From Runella limosa DSM 17973 (GTDB taxonomy: Bacteria; Bacteroidota; Bacteroidia; Cytophagales; Spirosomataceae): a DNA stretch of 64,000 nucleotides. Below are positions 62,439 through 64,000 of this stretch, one piece after another. The DNA is taken from contig NZ_KI519433.1 in the NCBI RefSeq assembly GCF_000482465.1, forward strand, positions 50,236 to 114,235, given 5' to 3'. The position numbers and the translations under genes were made by a program. A model generated the notes under the pieces. It was given only the letters and a program-made list of their open reading frames with translations. It did no database searches and was not told where the DNA came from. Numbering within the stretch: position 1 is the first letter of the stretch; each line of letters starts with the position of its first letter.

Positions 62439-63140
62439 ATGGAAGGCAAAAAAATAAAACAATTCCTCAAAGACGCCCTCGAAAAATACATTTCGGAAGT
62501 GTTGGTCATCTTTATTGGTATTTCTATCTCATTTTTCTTCGACGAATGGCGGGAAAATAGAAAGGATAAAGAAACAATGCGGAAGCATTTGACAGTTTTG
62601 AGAAACAACCTTGTGCAGGATACACTGCAATTGACACTGATGATAAAATATGGCAATAGTTTTGTGCGCAACATTGACAAATTGGTCTATTTTGAAAAGG
62701 ATTCAGAAATAACGGACAGCCTTACTCAGTACATTGACAATGCCGCGAGTTACCTAGTGTTTAAGCCAAACCAAATCGCTTACGAGGAAATAAAGCAATC
62801 GGCGCACACCAATTTAATTGAAAACGATTCCTTAAAAACCCTCTTTCTGTACCACTATACGTCAACCATTCCCAATTGTGTGGAGTGGTGTAAAGTAGAT
62901 GAAACCCATACCATGACGCAGCTTATTCCCGAAATGACCATCTATTTTCCCGTAGTTGCCGACTCATTGAATAGGGTATCGCCCCTTGAAATAACGAAAG
63001 CGCTGAGAGGGAGAAAGTTAAGGAATTTGCTTCTGGCAAATAGTACTTACAAAAAAACAACCATTCAATTCTTTCGCATGACTAAGAAATCTACGAAAGC
63101 TCTTTTGAAAAAAGTTGATGAAGAGTTGGCAGAAGATTGA
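62439..63140 (+). CDS. DUF6090-like membrane protein
   Basis: 233 residues. A short charged N-terminus is followed by one hydrophobic segment (about 18-37, YISEVLVIFIGISISFFFDEW), then a helical soluble region, the typical layout of DUF6090 proteins in Bacteroidota. No enzyme motif is seen and the role is unknown. It is flanked on both sides by hairpin repeats and an IS3-type element follows 600 bases downstream. Confidence 0.75.
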   Translation: MEGKKIKQFLKDALEKYISEVLVIFIGISISFFFDEWRENRKDKETMRKHLTVLRNNLVQDTLQLTLMIKYGNSFVRNIDKLVYFEKDSEITDSLTQYIDNAASYLVFKPNQIAYEEIKQSAHTNLIENDSLKTLFLYHYTSTIPNCVEWCKVDETHTMTQLIPEMTIYFPVVADSLNRVSPLEITKALRGRKLRNLLLANSTYKKTTIQFFRMTKKSTKALLKKVDEELAED

Positions 63141-63197
63141 AAATGCGGCAGCCCGTGTTGGGCTGCTGGAGAGAAGTTTACGCATGTATGTGTGAGG

Positions 63198-63244
63198 GGG
63201 ATTCTCAAATCCCGCGTATGTGAGCAAGGGTTCTCAAGCCCTTG
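63198..63244. repeat. TGAG-loop hairpins, cluster 3 (two units)
   Basis: GGGATT-CTCA-AATCCC (63198-63213) and CAAGGGTT-CTCA-AGCCCTTG (63225-63244, one G-T pair). The loop is constant while the stem differs. Confidence 0.8.
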
Positions 63245-63290
63245 TTATTGTTAGATATGTGCCTTAGGGTTGGCTTAAGTGTTTTGCACA

Positions 63291-63340
63291 GATAGCGCGA
63301 GGCTCCGCCTCGTGCTCAGGATTGGAAGGCTTCCAGCCGA
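63291..63340. repeat. Second dispersed repeat, copy 1
   Basis: Contains the hairpin CGAGGC-TCC-GCCTCG and the short palindrome TGGAAG-G-CTTCCA. A near-identical stretch lies at 63486-63535, with changes that disturb the second palindrome. Confidence 0.7.
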
Positions 63341-63371
63341 CGGATGCAACAGTAAACTGCTAGTTTCATCG

Positions 63372-63453
63372 GAGTTGTGAGCAACCCCTCGTTGGGATTT
63401 GAGAATCCCAACGCACGCGACGCCCAGGTGTGAGCGGGATTCTCAAATCCCGC
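63372..63453. repeat. TGAG-loop hairpins, cluster 4 (three units)
   Basis: GAGTTG-TGAG-CAACCC (63372-63387, one G-to-A change in the stem), the long hairpin with core GGGATT-TGAG-AATCCC (63391-63412), and GCGGGATT-CTCA-AATCCCGC (63434-63453). The same three units occur in the same order at 62277-62350. Confidence 0.85.
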
Positions 63454-63485
63454 CGCTAGGCTAGCGAAAAAAGATAGTAGCAACA

Positions 63486-63535
63486 CAGATAGTGCGAGGC
63501 TCCGCCTCGTGCTGAGGATTGGAAGGCTTTTAGCC
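63486..63535. repeat. Second dispersed repeat, copy 2
   Basis: Near-identical to 63291-63340, including CGAGGC-TCC-GCCTCG. The downstream palindrome is degraded (GGCTTTTAG instead of GGCTTCCAG). Confidence 0.7.
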
Positions 63536-63706
63536 GTTGCGGATAGCCTAAATGTTAAGGTTTTTATCTATAAAACAAGTAGGATACGCTACGGTTGCTC
63601 ATCAACGTTTCGTTTAATTTTATGCTCTTTAAAAAATATTTTCCTTTTTCGTTGGAAGGAAGCAGAATTTTCTGAAACTTGCTTTGAATCTAGCCCGCTA
63701 AAAAGT

Positions 63707-64000
63707 TGGACACAAATTAGGGTATAACTTTTAAATTTGTGATTCAATGGGAAAGCATCAAAAATCATGGAGCCAGGAGGAAAAACTGACCATAGTGAAT
63801 TACTACAAAGAACACGGAGCTGCTAAGACATCTAAGGAGTTTAACGTCTCGAGTGCAAACATTTATAACTGGGTTTCCCAGTACGAAAAAGGAGGTTTTT
63901 CAAGCCCATCCAGCGTTAGTAACTCTGATAAAGACAAAGAGATTCTTCGCCTTCAGCGAGAGATTCAAGCTTATAAAGAGATAATCGCTGAAAAAGAATT
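63707..64000 (+). mobile_element. IS3-family insertion sequence, left end, cut by the window edge
   Basis: A TGGACACAAATTAG-like end about 40 bases before a transposase orfA suits the left terminus of an IS3-family element. The exact first base cannot be fixed without the right end, which lies outside the window. Confidence 0.65.
63747..64000 (+). CDS. IS3-family transposase OrfA, partial
   Basis: The frame is open from the ATG at 63747 to the window edge (84 complete codons). It begins MGKHQKSWSQEEKLTIVNYY and has the helix-turn-helix pattern AAKTSKEFNVSSANIYNWVSQYEKGG, followed by a leucine-zipper-like stretch (EILRLQREIQAYKEIIAEKE). This is the usual OrfA of IS3 elements, which binds the inverted repeats; OrfB with the integrase domain should follow, normally through a frameshift. 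Confidence 0.85.
   Translation, partial: MGKHQKSWSQEEKLTIVNYYKEHGAAKTSKEFNVSSANIYNWVSQYEKGGFSSPSSVSNSDKDKEILRLQREIQAYKEIIAEKE

Larger units (their letters stand above)
63141..63746. other. Repeat-rich intergenic region
   Basis: 606 bases with no credible gene. It is packed with TGAG/CTCA-loop hairpins (63198-63244 and 63372-63453), two copies of a second repeat (63291-63340 and 63486-63535), and then the left end of an IS3-type element. Sequence in frame 63509-63727 is not a gene. Confidence 0.8.

Noticed and set aside
62277..63453. CRISPR array
   Set aside because: The repeats are hairpins of different stems, unequally spaced, with no constant repeat-spacer pattern and no cas genes.
63509..63727. 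Small gene between repeats and the IS element
   Set aside because: The frame starts inside a dispersed repeat and ends in the IS terminus; the translation shows no protein-like pattern.

Overview
The window looks like chromosomal DNA of a Bacteroidota bacterium, most likely a Cytophagales member of the Runella/Spirosoma type. The evidence is SprB-repeat surface proteins, a TonB receptor with a carboxypeptidase-like N-domain, DUF5916 and GH92 proteins, LytTR regulators, tetratricopeptide histidine kinases, and promoters of the Bacteroidota form (TTG, 19-20 bases, TAnnTTTG). The family assignment is inference from gene content. No Shine-Dalgarno signal is obvious before most genes, as usual for the phylum.

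Region 1 (1-6.2 kb) is mixed housekeeping: a membrane LuxR-type regulator with a lipoprotein, an L,D-transpeptidase-like protein, an APH-fold kinase, uracil phosphoribosyltransferase, a lipoprotein polysaccharide deacetylase, a ModE-like regulator, and tRNA-Glu and tRNA-Pro. Beside tRNA-Glu lies a 71-bp duplication carrying the 5' end of the tRNA and its promoter, joined to what looks like the 3' end of another tRNA.

Region 2 (6.2-14.2 kb) is a signalling block: two translationally coupled AraC regulators, a LytTR response regulator, two tandem TPR sensor histidine kinases, and a secreted caspase-like protein with both catalytic positions replaced. Region 3 (14.5-32.9 kb) is a surface-protein block: a SprB-repeat protein with an unfamiliar N-terminal domain, a membrane-fused spermidine-synthase-like protein, an adhesin of about 2,930 residues containing three 870-bp tandem repeats, and two related DUF11-type repeat proteins. 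The giant adhesin and one neighbour share a C-terminal module.

Region 4 (33-42 kb) holds a GH51 arabinofuranosidase, tRNA-Lys, an FAH-family hydrolase, a DUF5916 outer-membrane protein, a HAD phosphatase and a TonB receptor. Region 5 (42-45 kb) is a compact TetR / diacetylphloroglucinol-hydrolase-like / berberine-bridge-type oxidoreductase unit with the same 18-bp operator-like sequence in front of both the regulator and the enzyme genes. Region 6 (45-50.7 kb) has a membrane-anchored MutS-family ATPase, a thioesterase, ClpS, a sodium symporter with a LytTR regulator, and an HU-type protein. Region 7 (51-62.2 kb) is rich in carbohydrate enzymes: a propeller protein, SGNH hydrolase, sialidase-like protein, YdjC-type deacetylase, GH92 mannosidase and a PfkB-HAD fusion. 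A HEPN protein with an overlapping partner gene sits among them. The right edge (62.2-64 kb) carries a DUF6090-like gene, clustered hairpins that all have the loop TGAG/CTCA, and the start of an IS3-family element.

The best candidates for something undescribed are the TGAG-loop hairpin family, the histidine-kinase/pseudo-caspase block next to the adhesins, the HEPN gene pair, and the phloroglucinol-like degradation unit.
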